A DNA stretch of 64,000 nt from a bacterium (GCA_020444065.1 JAHLLQ010000005.1:310001-374000), one strand, 5' to 3'; shown: positions 17,574-26,930, counted from the first letter of the stretch. Notes: generated by a model not told the origin, from the letters alone. Made by a program: numbers and translations.

Positions 17574-18413
17574 ATGGTTGAGCTTGTTCAACAGTTGGAA
17601 GAGCGCGTGACGCGCCTGATTGAAGAGTTGGAAAGCACACGGGTCGCAAAGACCCAGTTGGAATCGGAAAACGACGGCCTGCGGATCACCGTGGCCGATC
17701 ACGATCAAATAAAGACCGAGTTGGAAGAGGCCAAGGGCCAGATCGCCGGGTTCGAAGAAGAACGCCAGCAGATCGAGGGCCTGCGCGCGGCTGCGGCCGA
17801 GTTGGAAACGCTCAAGTCCGAACTCGAAGCAATCCGCGGCGACTTGGAGACGACCAACAGTCTGCTCTCCGAGGCCGAAAGCGAGCGCAACGACGCGATT
17901 GCCCAGCGCGATCATCTGCGGGGCGAGTTGGAAAGCGCCCAGGCCCGCGTGGCTGAGTTGGAAGAGTGGCACAACGGCACCGTCCGTCATCGCGACGAAA
18001 TCCAGGGACAACTGGAAGGCGCCAACAATCGCATGAGCGAAGTGGCCACCGAACGCGACGAGGCCCTCTCTGAACTGGAAGCCGCCCGCGCCCGCATCGC
18101 AGAACTGGAAGAGTGGCACAGCGGCACCGTTCGTCACCGCGATGAAATCCAGGAGCAGCTCGACGGCATGCGCAACGAGTTGGAAACGGCACGTCACCGC
18201 GTCGGCGAACTCGAGGGCCAGAACGGCGACTTCTCGCGCCTGGAGGAAGAAAACCAAACCCTGCGTCAGGAAATGGAAGCTCTCCAGTCTCGTGTCGACG
18301 AAGCCGGTGAGCGCGACCAGCGCATGCGCGACCGGCTGAATTCGCTGCTCGAGCGCATCGAGGCCGCCGAGGCCCACCTGGCCGAAGTGGAGATGGCCCA
18401 TGAAACAGCGTGA
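17574..18413 (+). CDS. Long coiled-coil protein translationally coupled to ZapA
   Basis: The 279-residue protein is almost wholly heptad-repeat coiled coil (E/L/Q/R rich), with no signal peptide or membrane helix, so it is cytoplasmic. Residues around W132 and W181 repeat each other (E-E-W-H-x-G-T-V-R-H-R-D-E-I-Q); the copies are exactly 49 residues apart. The gene overlaps the start of zapA by 14 bases, which points to coupled translation and a shared role. By position it may act with ZapA on the FtsZ ring, as the coiled-coil protein ZapB does in E. coli, but there is no sequence homology that proves this. GGAGG lies 9 bases before ATG 17574. Confidence 0.75.
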   Translation: MVELVQQLEERVTRLIEELESTRVAKTQLESENDGLRITVADHDQIKTELEEAKGQIAGFEEERQQIEGLRAAAAELETLKSELEAIRGDLETTNSLLSEAESERNDAIAQRDHLRGELESAQARVAELEEWHNGTVRHRDEIQGQLEGANNRMSEVATERDEALSELEAARARIAELEEWHSGTVRHRDEIQEQLDGMRNELETARHRVGELEGQNGDFSRLEEENQTLRQEMEALQSRVDEAGERDQRMRDRLNSLLERIEAAEAHLAEVEMAHETA

Positions 18414-18714
18414 GCAAATCGAAGTCAGCGTCGGCGGACACCAGATCAAAATGGAAATCGAGCCGGATGAGCGCGCTCACGTCGAGCGGGCCGCCCAGCA
18501 GGTCAACGAACGGCTGAAGCGCCTTGGTGATCGCGTTGCGACGCCTCAGAAGGCCGCCACCATGGTCGCGTTCCAATTCGCCTGCGACCTGTCCATCGCC
18601 AACGAATGCCTGGACGAAGCGGAGAAGCTCGCCGCCGATCTCCAGCGCCAGAAAGACGCCGTGAAGCGCCTCGAAGGCCTCCTGACAAAGGTCGACAGCG
18701 CGCTGGCTTACTGA
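18400..18714 (+). CDS. zapA: Cell division protein ZapA
   Basis: The 104-residue protein matches ZapA, the small FtsZ-ring stabiliser that bundles FtsZ filaments. The N-terminal beta-hairpin domain reads I-E-V-S-V-G-G-H-Q-I-K-M, followed by D-E-R-A-H-V-E-R-A-A and then a C-terminal coiled coil for dimer/tetramer formation. Its ATG lies inside the end of the coiled-coil gene (14-base overlap), with GGAG 7 bases upstream. A strong terminator follows 30 bases downstream, so the two genes form a short operon. Confidence 0.9.
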   Translation: MKQREQIEVSVGGHQIKMEIEPDERAHVERAAQQVNERLKRLGDRVATPQKAATMVAFQFACDLSIANECLDEAEKLAADLQRQKDAVKRLEGLLTKVDSALAY

Positions 18715-18743
18715 TCTCTCACGCCCAAACAGCAGGAATTCCG

Positions 18744-18778
18744 ACCGCCCGGTTCCCCCCGGGCGGTTCTTTATTGTT
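18744..18778 (+). terminator. Terminator of the coiled-coil/zapA operon
   Basis: Hairpin with arms ACCGCCCGG (18744-18752) and CCGGGCGGT (18759-18767) around TTCCCC, followed by the T-rich tail TCTTTATTGTT. Confidence 0.9.
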
Positions 18779-18922
18779 CCTGGCTTCGCTTGACCCCGCG
18801 GCCGCCTCATTGGCAGTATAGCGCCCGTACACACAGTAAACTCCGTCTTGTCGTCGCTGGGGGAAGGGGAGCCAGGCGACGGGCGCCGTTTTATATCGTC
18901 TTTTGACCTGGAGGAGGTCGAG

Positions 18923-21900
18923 ATGTCTCGTCATGTCTCTTGTGCCCTATTGGCACTTTCGATTCTCGTTATCAACAGCGCTTCTGCGGATCCACGACCC
19001 CCTGACTGGACGGTCGCCAGCACCGTGCTGCAAGGACAGGCCGGCGCAAGCGTCTGCACGGTCGGCGACATCAATGCCGACGGCTATCCGGACTTCGCGG
19101 TTGGCGCTCCGTACTACTGGACGTCCGCTTCGACTCTTGGGGAAGGCGCGGTCTTCCTCTTCTACGGCGGGCCGACCGGGCCTTCGACTACCCCAGACTG
19201 GATCGCCACCGGGACCGTACAGGGCGGGCATCTTGGCTGGTGCGTTGCCCCCGCAGGCGATGTGAACGACGACGGCATTGCCGATATGATTGTTGGTAGT
19301 CCCGATCGCACGATCGCGAATTCGGGCGATGGGTTGGCAGTGATCTACTACGGAGCCGTCGGTGGCCCTTCGCTGACTCCTGGCTGGTGGCAGGCCGGCA
19401 GCGCGTCCAACGAACACTTCGGCACCAGCGTCGCCGGCGTCGGCGACATCAATGGCGACGGCATCGACGACTTCGTTATTGGAAGCCCTGGTGCCACTGA
19501 TGGGCAAGCCAACGAGGGGCGTATCCAGGCGTACTACGGCACGACCGGCACGCCGGACCAGGTTGCGGACTTCACGTATTACTCAGACGAAGCCTCGGCG
19601 GCTCTCGGCAAATCCGTGGCGCCTGTCGGCGATGTGAATGGCGACGGGGTTTTCGACTTCGCAGCCGGTGCGCCGGCATACGACGGCTCTCGGGGGCGCG
19701 TTGTGGTTTTCTATGGAAGCGATCCCGCTCCCAGTTCCACCCCCGATGTAGTATACGATGGAATGAACACCGGCGATGCGTTCGGAACCTGCGTGGCGAT
19801 GGCGGGCGATGTGAACGGGGACGGCTATTCGGATCTTGCAGTGGGCGCTCCCAATTGGACACACCTGACCACACTCGGCGGTGTCGTCTATGTGTGGAAA
19901 GGTTCAAGTACCGGCCTGTCTTCGGGAGGCCCGGACTGGCAGATCGAGGGCACAGAGTCGAACGGTCTGTTCGGTACCTCCGTGGCCTGCGCCGGTGACA
20001 CGGATAGCAACGGCTTGGCGGACCTTGTTGTGGGCGCACCCGGAGTGAGTTCCAATACCGGACGAGTTTACTTCTACCAGGGATGGCGAGGAGATGGAAT
20101 CGACACCACCCCGGCCTGGACTTGTGATGGAGAAGCGACCGGTTCGAAGTTGGGGTTCGCAGTCTCTACGGCGGGAGACACCAACGGCGATGGTTACTCT
20201 GAAGTTCTCGTCGGTGAACCGGGATTCTCCAGCGTGGCGAACAATGCGGGACGGGCGCTCTGGTTCGATGGCGCGGTGAATCTCCCGAATGAAACGGCGG
20301 ATTGGCTGCACAGCCAGAACGTCGAAGATGTTCGCACAGGGCGTAAGATCATCTGCGCCGGCGACGTGAACGGCGACGGCTATCAGGACCTTGCGATTGC
20401 TTCGCCGCGATACACAAATCTGTACACGACCGAGGGACGAGTGAGCCTCTACCTCGGCTCTTGGCTGGGTGTTTCCGACACGCCCTCTCAGTCATTGTAT
20501 GGCGGCAGCACGGGCCTCGGCCTCGGCAACGTGATGGCGTCTGCAGGAGATGTGGACGGAGATGGACACGACGATCTCCTGATCGGAATCCCTGAGGCCT
20601 ATGTCCCCGGCATCGGCCAAGAAGCCGGGCGCGTGAATCTGTACCTTGGCACTTCCACCGGATGGAATTCGACCCCAGTTTGGAGTGCGACCGGTTCCGA
20701 CACTTGGCAACACGTCGGCTGTTCCGTTTCGACGGCCGGCGACGTCAACGGCGATGGATACGTCGATCTCATCATCGGCGTTGAAGGCTACTCTGAAACC
20801 GAAATCGGGCAAGGTGTGGCGATTGTTTATTACGGACCGATTATCGGTCACGGGAATGTTCCCGATTGGTATTACGCAGGAAGTGAGAATGGCGATCACG
20901 TTGGAGAGTGCGTTACCGGCGGAGGCGATATCAATGGCGATGGTTATGCGGATGTTGTTGTCGGTGCCCCCGGCTTCGACAACGGCACGCGGTACGGAAA
21001 GATCATGGTCTTCCACGGCTCGGCAACCGGCCTGTCATCCACACCAGATGCCGAAGCAACGCCCACCAGCGACATGAACAGCCTGGGCAATATCATGTCT
21101 ATGGCAGGCGATGTGAACGGCGATGGCTACTCCGATCTCATTGCCGGATGTACGGTTTGGAACAATGGCTCTTACGGATGTGGTGCCGGACTTGTTTACC
21201 TGGGATCGGCTGGAGGCCTCGTGACCGGCAGCCACATCGTCCTGTCCGGGAATGAGCAATTTGAATCCCGCATGGGCAAGTCCGTTGCCTGCGCGGGCGA
21301 CGTGAACGGCGACGGCTTCAGCGACGTTCTTGTCGGTGCGGACAACTACAGTGGCGCGACGGGCTACGAGCACGAAGGGCGCGCTTTCCTGTTCTACGGA
21401 AACGCCGGTGGAGTCGATCCGACCTACGTATGGACCGGCAATGGTGATCAGGGAGGGGCGTATTACGGGACATCCGTCGCCGGAGGAGATTTCGATGGCG
21501 ATGGATTCAGCGACTTCGCCGTCGGCGCCCCACAGTATGACGATGTCGAAACGAACGATGGTCAGGTGCGTGCCTACATGGGAAATGGCGGGCGTGGTCG
21601 CTACGTGACTCCCTATGTGCGAATCACCGGATCGAACCAGCGCATCGGCGTCTGGAATCGCAGCGATTACCTGACGGCGTTCAAGGGATTCCTCCGCGGG
21701 CGTAGCCCACAGGGGCGAGCCTATCTGCGCCTGCAATGGGAAGTCCACGAACACGGCACGGTATTCCCGGGCACGACTCTTCACAGTGGAAACTACTGGG
21801 CGCTGGCGCCGACGTTTGGCTCTCCACTCACCGCGACGATGGACTTCTTGACGGAAGACACTCTCTACAACTGGCGCGTGCGCACGGAGTACAAGCCGGG

Positions 21901-23053
21901 AAATCTTCTGGGCCTTGTACACAGCCGCTGGTATTGGGCTCCCTTCAACGGGCAGAACGAACCCGATGTGCGCACGGATTGGATCGAGCCAACCCCGACT
22001 CCGTCCCCAACGCCTTCGGATACTCCGACGCCGACGCCGTCCGATACGCCGTCACCCACACCAACGGAAACTCCATCGCCGACGCCGTCGCTGACGCCCT
22101 CACCAACGCCAACACCGACACCCGCGGAGATTGAACTGATTTCCCCCGAGGATCGTGAGGAAGGCGTCGAGTGCTGGACCAATCTGGAATGGGTTGTGAA
22201 CGAATTCCATCCAGCCGTGCACAACTTGCGGGTCTACTTCGAGGACGTCTATCCGCCGACGGTTGCCAGTTCAACTCTCAAGCCGGACGCGAGAAGCTAT
22301 CTGGTCGAGAATCTGGCGGCTCACACGGAGTACTACTGGTACGTCGTCCAGGAGAACATTGCTGGCGAGCAGCTGGTGAAGAGTAAGATCAACGTCTTCA
22401 TCACGGGGGAAACATGCCAATTCTTTGAAGCCATCAATCCCCCGGATCGTAGTTCCGACGTCCCCTGCGAGGGGGATTTGATTTGGGACTATCACGGACC
22501 CGACTTCAAACTGTTCGAAATCTACCTCAGCCCAATTAACCCCCCACTGACTCTGTTGGGTGACGTGCCTGGAAGCACAACCCAGATACCTTATTCGCAT
22601 CTGAAAGACGAGCAGGTCTACTACTGGGCGGTCGAGGCCGTCGCTTCTTCGGGAGCTGTGGTTGCGGAGAGTCCTGTCTTCTCCTTCCGCACTGGTATCT
22701 GTGCCACGCCGACGCCGTCCCCGACGCCCTCTCCGATCCCATCTCCAACGCCCGGGCCGATGATCGACTCGGATGGAGATGGATACGCGGATTGGTATGA
22801 GGAGTGGAAGGAGACGTCTCCCACAGATCCGAACGATCGCCCGCCGCTGGGCGATGTCGATGAAGACAATGCTACGAATATGGTCGACGCCCTCATCATC
22901 ATCCGGGCGGCGCTGGGATCGATCACGCCTCCGCCGGACACGGAACGAGGCGATGTGAATCTCGACGGAGTCTGTGATGAAACGGACGGATACAGCTTGT
23001 ACAACTGGTGTATTGGAGCCACGGGGTGGACAATCTTGCCCGATACGGAATGA
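18923..23053 (+). CDS. Giant secreted protein with 14 FG-GAP repeats, PT-rich linkers and EF-hand end
   Basis: The 1376-residue protein starts with a signal peptide cut near S-A-S-A-D. Residues ~30-900 hold 14 FG-GAP/integrin-alpha-type repeats, each with a calcium loop like G-D-V-N-G-D-G-Y-x-D and a following V-G-A-P. Fourteen repeats would give two seven-bladed beta-propellers. Next comes a beta-rich region, a T-P-S-P linker (about 45 residues), two Ig/FN3-like domains with Y-Y-W-x-V motifs, a second short T-P linker, and a calcium-loop region (D-S-D-G-D-G, G-D-V-D-E-D-N, G-D-V-N-L-D-G) resembling dockerin or thrombospondin type 3 repeats. Probably cell-surface or extracellular adhesion or carbohydrate binding. 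ATG 18923 has GGAGGAGG just upstream. It is followed by a second propeller gene on the same strand. Confidence 0.85.
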   Translation: MSRHVSCALLALSILVINSASADPRPPDWTVASTVLQGQAGASVCTVGDINADGYPDFAVGAPYYWTSASTLGEGAVFLFYGGPTGPSTTPDWIATGTVQGGHLGWCVAPAGDVNDDGIADMIVGSPDRTIANSGDGLAVIYYGAVGGPSLTPGWWQAGSASNEHFGTSVAGVGDINGDGIDDFVIGSPGATDGQANEGRIQAYYGTTGTPDQVADFTYYSDEASAALGKSVAPVGDVNGDGVFDFAAGAPAYDGSRGRVVVFYGSDPAPSSTPDVVYDGMNTGDAFGTCVAMAGDVNGDGYSDLAVGAPNWTHLTTLGGVVYVWKGSSTGLSSGGPDWQIEGTESNGLFGTSVACAGDTDSNGLADLVVGAPGVSSNTGRVYFYQGWRGDGIDTTPAWTCDGEATGSKLGFAVSTAGDTNGDGYSEVLVGEPGFSSVANNAGRALWFDGAVNLPNETADWLHSQNVEDVRTGRKIICAGDVNGDGYQDLAIASPRYTNLYTTEGRVSLYLGSWLGVSDTPSQSLYGGSTGLGLGNVMASAGDVDGDGHDDLLIGIPEAYVPGIGQEAGRVNLYLGTSTGWNSTPVWSATGSDTWQHVGCSVSTAGDVNGDGYVDLIIGVEGYSETEIGQGVAIVYYGPIIGHGNVPDWYYAGSENGDHVGECVTGGGDINGDGYADVVVGAPGFDNGTRYGKIMVFHGSATGLSSTPDAEATPTSDMNSLGNIMSMAGDVNGDGYSDLIAGCTVWNNGSYGCGAGLVYLGSAGGLVTGSHIVLSGNEQFESRMGKSVACAGDVNGDGFSDVLVGADNYSGATGYEHEGRAFLFYGNAGGVDPTYVWTGNGDQGGAYYGTSVAGGDFDGDGFSDFAVGAPQYDDVETNDGQVRAYMGNGGRGRYVTPYVRITGSNQRIGVWNRSDYLTAFKGFLRGRSPQGRAYLRLQWEVHEHGTVFPGTTLHSGNYWALAPTFGSPLTATMDFLTEDTLYNWRVRTEYKPGNLLGLVHSRWYWAPFNGQNEPDVRTDWIEPTPTPSPTPSDTPTPTPSDTPSPTPTETPSPTPSLTPSPTPTPTPAEIELISPEDREEGVECWTNLEWVVNEFHPAVHNLRVYFEDVYPPTVASSTLKPDARSYLVENLAAHTEYYWYVVQENIAGEQLVKSKINVFITGETCQFFEAINPPDRSSDVPCEGDLIWDYHGPDFKLFEIYLSPINPPLTLLGDVPGSTTQIPYSHLKDEQVYYWAVEAVASSGAVVAESPVFSFRTGICATPTPSPTPSPIPSPTPGPMIDSDGDGYADWYEEWKETSPTDPNDRPPLGDVDEDNATNMVDALIIIRAALGSITPPPDTERGDVNLDGVCDETDGYSLYNWCIGATGWTILPDTE
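21990..22127 (+). repeat. Low-complexity Thr-Pro/Ser-Pro coding repeat
   Basis: A C-rich tract of repeated ACG/CCG/TCG-type codons encodes an extended T-P/S-P linker in the FG-GAP protein. A shorter copy lies at about 22710-22757 in the same gene and a similar one at 59180-59299 in another secreted protein. Such linkers join domains of extracellular proteins and may be glycosylated. Confidence 0.85.
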
Positions 23054-23064
23054 GGGGCATCCGG

Positions 23065-23095
23065 CCTGTTTCCAGGAAACAGGTTGCTTCTCTCC
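23065..23095 (+). terminator. Terminator of the FG-GAP protein gene
   Basis: Arms CCTGTTTC (23065-23072) and GAAACAGG (23076-23083) around CAG, then TTGCTTCTCTCC. It stands 11 bases after the stop codon. Confidence 0.75.
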
Positions 23096-23174
23096 GATCG
23101 TGCAAATAGGTTAAGGATACCAATCGCCGAATGGTCGCCGGGTGATCGCTGTCGACCATGGAGGGGGATCGATC

Positions 23175-25526
23175 ATGGCAGTTTGCGCGCGTCGCGTGCC
23201 GGTGGGGCGAGTTATTCGCTCCTGGTACCTCATTGTTTTCTGTCTGCTTCTCACACTCTCCACCGCAGCCCAGACGCTGCATCCTGACGACGTTTATTGG
23301 GATGATCGGTTTGCTCCGCCGGGTGTAGCGGGAACCGTGCATGTCGTCGAAACCGACGGCAGCAACATCTACATCGGCGGCGAGTTCAATGCCGTTTGCG
23401 GCGTTCGTGCAAACAACGTTGCAAAGTGGAACGGATCATCGTGGTCGGCTCTGTGGACCGGCACAAACGGCCCCGTGTACGCCATCGATGTCGCTCCCGA
23501 CGGATCGGCGTACATCGGCGGTTACTTCACCGAGGCCGGAGGCATATCCGTGAACCACATTGCACGCTGGGGAGGCAACTCCTGGTCGAAGCTTGGCGTT
23601 GGCGACGACAATGGCGTTCATCCGGACGGCTCCGTGCGATCGATCTATGCCCGCGGGAATTCCGAGATCTATGTCGGCGGTGGATTCAGCAGAGTCGCAG
23701 GCAGCATCGTCACGGCGATGAACATTGCACTGTGGAACGGGCAGCAATGGAGCGCGCTCGATTGGGGCGTCGCGAATTCCTCGATGGGCGGAGGCGAGGT
23801 CAACTGCATGGTCGACATGGGCGGATCAATCTATGTCGGCGGCGGGTTCAGCGTCGCAGGATCAACCTACGAGAATGGCTTCATGGACGTTGCGCAATGG
23901 AACGGCACGTCGTGGAGCAAACTCGGCGGCGGTGTGGGTGGGTACGCACATGCAATGACGGAATACCAAGGCAATCTTGTCGTCACGGGCTTGTTCTATT
24001 CCGCCGGGCGAACCGACGTGGGCAACATTGCAAGCTGGAATCCCACGCTGCAGACCTGGTCGCCAATCGGCGACACGGGAACGTTCCAGGATACATTGCG
24101 TGCCGCAAAAGTGATCGGCGGAGATTTGTACGTCGCCGGAGATAGCGACTTCAATGGGTTGACGTTCAAATACTGGGACGGGGCCACGTGGAATCCCGTT
24201 AATGTCCAAATCCGCGGAGATCGAAATGGCGATCCGCTGATCTATTCGATCGCGACGAACGGGAATAACCGCGTCTACTTTGGCGGTTCGTTCCGCACGG
24301 ATACGCTCTTCCACGAGAACCTCGCGGGCTTCGGCGAGGTCACTGGCAACACCAGCGTCGTTCTGGTCGGCAATTACGACGACATGTGGGCGACCGGTCA
24401 CGCGAATGGTCTGGATGGAATCGTGCATGCCTTCGAGGCCACATCCGACGGCAGCGTCTACGCCGGCGGCGAGTTCATGAACGGTAGCGGGCAAACGCTG
24501 AATCGTCTCGCGCGCTGGACCGGAACATCATGGGAGCCAGTCGGTGGTGGTGTAAATAACACAGTCGAAGCACTGCACGCTTCCGGCACGGACTTGTATG
24601 TCGGCGGACAATTCACCCAGGCCGGCGGCGTGTCGTGCGAACATGTCGCGCGGTGGGACGGGAACGAATGGCATCCGCTCGGATTGGGATTGAGCGGCAC
24701 CGTTCTCTCCATTGGCTCGGTCGGCGACACGGTCTTCTGCGGCGGGTCGTGGTTGTACGCAGGCAACGAGGAAATTCACTACATCGCCCGTTGGGAGAAT
24801 GGCACGTGGTCGTCGCTCGCGAGCGGCGTCGACAACACCGTCATGGCGATGGAGCGCCACAATAATGACCTGTACGTGGGCGGCTCGTTTACCCAGGCGG
24901 GCGTTTACACTGCCAACTATGCGGCTGTTTGGGGAGCAAACTACTGGAGCACTCTCTCACCCGGACCGATCATCGGGCTGAACAATGTCGTGTACGAAAT
25001 GGCCGAATCGCCCGATTGGATTATCCTCGGCGGAGAGTTCACCGAAGCCGGCGGATCCGTCGCGAACCACGTCGTTGCGTGGAACGGCATTGGTTGGGTG
25101 CGCCTGGGCGACGGCATCGGAAATTCCACCTACGAAAATGTGCGCGCCGTGACCGCAAACGATGACAACGAAGTTTTCGTCGGCGGGACAATCAGCACAT
25201 TCGTCAATGACTACTCAGCCTACCCGAATCGAATTGCCAAGTACGCATCGAGTTCCTGGTCGATCCTTGGTTCCGGCGTCAGCGGCGGCGAGTATCTATT
25301 CGTCGACGCGCTCGAAGTCGGTGCCGGAGGCGAAGTTTTTGTCGGTGGCGACTTCACCGCGGCCGGCAACAAGGGCAGCATGTTCGTCGGCGCGTGGCTC
25401 GGCTCGTTGAGCCCGCAGAAGCAGACGGCCACGGTCCTTGTCGGCAACCTGCCCGATCCGGGCGATTTGGATCGTAACAGCGACGGACTTGTGGATGTGT
25501 CGGATATTGTGAAATCGGGTGTGTGA
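23175..25526 (+). CDS. Secreted beta-propeller protein with 14 G-G-x-F repeats and EF-hand-like tail
   Basis: The 783-residue protein begins with a signal peptide (R-S-W-Y-L-I-V, cut near A-A-Q). The rest is built of about 14 repeats of 45-60 residues with the pattern Y-V-G-G-x-F-x-x-A-G, then a hydrophobic A-x-W-x-G-x-x-W, which is a kelch/NHL-like propeller pattern; 14 repeats fit two seven-bladed propellers. The last 25 residues contain D-L-D-R-N-S-D-G-L-V-D-V-S-D-I-V, an EF-hand/dockerin-like loop shared with other secreted proteins here. ATG 23175 has GGAGGGGG 8 bases upstream; an earlier in-frame start at 23142 lacks one. It lies downstream of the FG-GAP gene, separated by a terminator. 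Function unknown, presumably extracellular binding. Confidence 0.82.
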   Translation: MAVCARRVPVGRVIRSWYLIVFCLLLTLSTAAQTLHPDDVYWDDRFAPPGVAGTVHVVETDGSNIYIGGEFNAVCGVRANNVAKWNGSSWSALWTGTNGPVYAIDVAPDGSAYIGGYFTEAGGISVNHIARWGGNSWSKLGVGDDNGVHPDGSVRSIYARGNSEIYVGGGFSRVAGSIVTAMNIALWNGQQWSALDWGVANSSMGGGEVNCMVDMGGSIYVGGGFSVAGSTYENGFMDVAQWNGTSWSKLGGGVGGYAHAMTEYQGNLVVTGLFYSAGRTDVGNIASWNPTLQTWSPIGDTGTFQDTLRAAKVIGGDLYVAGDSDFNGLTFKYWDGATWNPVNVQIRGDRNGDPLIYSIATNGNNRVYFGGSFRTDTLFHENLAGFGEVTGNTSVVLVGNYDDMWATGHANGLDGIVHAFEATSDGSVYAGGEFMNGSGQTLNRLARWTGTSWEPVGGGVNNTVEALHASGTDLYVGGQFTQAGGVSCEHVARWDGNEWHPLGLGLSGTVLSIGSVGDTVFCGGSWLYAGNEEIHYIARWENGTWSSLASGVDNTVMAMERHNNDLYVGGSFTQAGVYTANYAAVWGANYWSTLSPGPIIGLNNVVYEMAESPDWIILGGEFTEAGGSVANHVVAWNGIGWVRLGDGIGNSTYENVRAVTANDDNEVFVGGTISTFVNDYSAYPNRIAKYASSSWSILGSGVSGGEYLFVDALEVGAGGEVFVGGDFTAAGNKGSMFVGAWLGSLSPQKQTATVLVGNLPDPGDLDRNSDGLVDVSDIVKSGV

Positions 25527-25532
25527 TGCGTT

Positions 25533-25556
25533 GGGGAATCAGTTCCCCCTTGCTCC
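25533..25556 (+). terminator. Short terminator-like hairpin after the propeller gene
   Basis: GGGGAA-TCAG-TTCCCC (25533-25548) lies 6 bases after the stop codon and is followed by CTTGCTCC. The stem is short and the T-tail poor. Confidence 0.4.
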
Positions 25557-25616
25557 GGAGACGCCAAAGCACCACTGCTGAATTCTCACATATCCTCTGG
25601 GAGGGGGAGTTCCCGC

Positions 25617-26348
25617 ATGGCCGACACACAGTTCGCACTGATGGCAACCGCTGCATCGATTGGCTTCATCCACACCGTGATCGGACCGGACCATTACGTT
25701 CCGTTCATTGCAATGGCGCGCGCCGGTAAGTGGTCTTTCAAGAAGACCATGACGGTGACTTTCCTGTGTGGCATCGGGCACGTGTTCAGTTCCGTGCTGC
25801 TGGGCTTCGCCGGCATCGGGCTGGGTTTGGCCGTCGGGCACCTGACGAACGTCGAATCATTCCGCGGCGATTGGGCCGGGTGGCTTCTGCTCGGCTTCGG
25901 CATCGCTTACATGGCCTGGGGCATTCATCGGGCAATCCGAAACAAGCCCCACACGCACCTGCACGTCCACGGAGACGGTACAGTGCATACCCACGAGCAC
26001 ACTCATCACGAGGAGCACGTTCACGTCCACGAGGCTCCGGCCAAGACCGCTAAGAAGATGCTGCTGTTCACGCCCTGGGCGCTGTTTGTGATCTTCATTT
26101 TCGGCCCGTGCGAGCCACTCATCCCGCTTCTGATGTACCCGGCGGCAGAGGGCAGCTTGGCGACCGTGTTCTCCGTCGCGACGATCTTCGCCATCGCAAC
26201 CATTGGTACGATGAGCGCCATTGTTGTGGCCGGCTACTTCGGGCTGGGCGCATTGGCCAAGCCGTTGGCCGGGCTCGAGCGCTACAACCACGTGATCGCT
26301 GGATTCGTGATCGTGCTTTGTGGAGCGGCGATTAAGATCGGATTGTAA
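25617..26348 (+). CDS. NicO/UreH-like metal transporter with histidine-rich loop
   Basis: The 243-residue protein has about six membrane helices. H19 and D25-H26 in the first helix (I-H-T-V-I-G-P-D-H-Y) resemble the H-x4/5-D-H motif of NicO/RcnA/UreH nickel-cobalt transporters. Between the two halves is a histidine-rich cytoplasmic or periplasmic loop, residues 112-139, with 13 histidines. Ni(II) or Co(II) transport or efflux is the likeliest role; zinc cannot be excluded, and some TauE/SafE-like exporters look similar. GGAGGGGGAG lies 7 bases before ATG 25617. No urease, hydrogenase or metal regulator gene is adjacent. Confidence 0.7.
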   Translation: MADTQFALMATAASIGFIHTVIGPDHYVPFIAMARAGKWSFKKTMTVTFLCGIGHVFSSVLLGFAGIGLGLAVGHLTNVESFRGDWAGWLLLGFGIAYMAWGIHRAIRNKPHTHLHVHGDGTVHTHEHTHHEEHVHVHEAPAKTAKKMLLFTPWALFVIFIFGPCEPLIPLLMYPAAEGSLATVFSVATIFAIATIGTMSAIVVAGYFGLGALAKPLAGLERYNHVIAGFVIVLCGAAIKIGL

Positions 26349-26372
26349 CAGGGGCGGCGAAGGAATTCGCGT

Positions 26373-26930
26373 CTACAGTTTCCCCTGCCAGGTCCTGAGC
26401 AGCAGAACCCCGACGCCGATGCAGATCATGGAATCGGCGACGTTGAAGACTGGGAAGTGACTCGTGCGCCAGTAGGCGTCGAAGAAATCCACGACATAGC
26501 CCCGCAAGGCGCGATCGATCAGGTTGCCGACGGCCCCGGCTACGACCATGGAGAGGGCGGCGCGGCCGAGTAGTTCCTTTGCCGGCAGGCGCGTCCACCA
26601 GTAGGTCAGCCCCGCGGCGGCGCAGACGCTGATCAGCGCCAGCAAGCCAACGTTCCCCGTCAACATCGAGAAGGCCGCGCCCGTGTTCTCGGCGTAGCGC
26701 AACTGGAACAGGCCCGGAATGATTGAGACGGTCGGAAACGGCTCGAAGGCACTGGTTGGTTCGAGGGCAGATTTCGCGATGATCTTGCTCAGCTGGTCAA
26801 CTGCCAGCCCACCAACCAGAATGCCAAGGCACAGCGGCCAGTGCGCCCACATGCCGGGGGCCTGGTCGACCGCTTTCGCGCCGTCCTGCTCTTGCTCGGG
26901 TGTTTTGGCTTTCGGATCAGCGGATTCCAA
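26373..26930 (-). CDS. lspA: Signal peptidase II (prolipoprotein signal peptidase)
   Basis: The 185-residue integral membrane aspartyl protease removes signal peptides from lipidated prolipoproteins, of which several are encoded here. D139 in G-N-L-I-D-R and D166 in F-N-V-A-D-S are the catalytic pair; E-N-T-G-A-A-F (81-87) and V-D-F (147-149) are also conserved. Four membrane helices are visible. TTG 26930 is taken as start (AAGGA 7 bases upstream, 3 bases after the rnpA stop); it adds an acidic 26-residue tail absent from most LspA. ATG 26852 would give the usual length of about 160 residues, so the start is not certain. Confidence 0.93.
   Translation of the reverse strand: MESADPKAKTPEQEQDGAKAVDQAPGMWAHWPLCLGILVGGLAVDQLSKIIAKSALEPTSAFEPFPTVSIIPGLFQLRYAENTGAAFSMLTGNVGLLALISVCAAAGLTYWWTRLPAKELLGRAALSMVVAGAVGNLIDRALRGYVVDFFDAYWRTSHFPVFNVADSMICIGVGVLLLRTWQGKL

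Noticed and set aside
21990-22127. CRISPR-like short repeats
   Set aside because: The tract is a coding Thr-Pro/Ser-Pro linker with unequal short units and no spacers. The repeated G-D-V-N-G-D-G coding units of the FG-GAP gene are also protein repeats.
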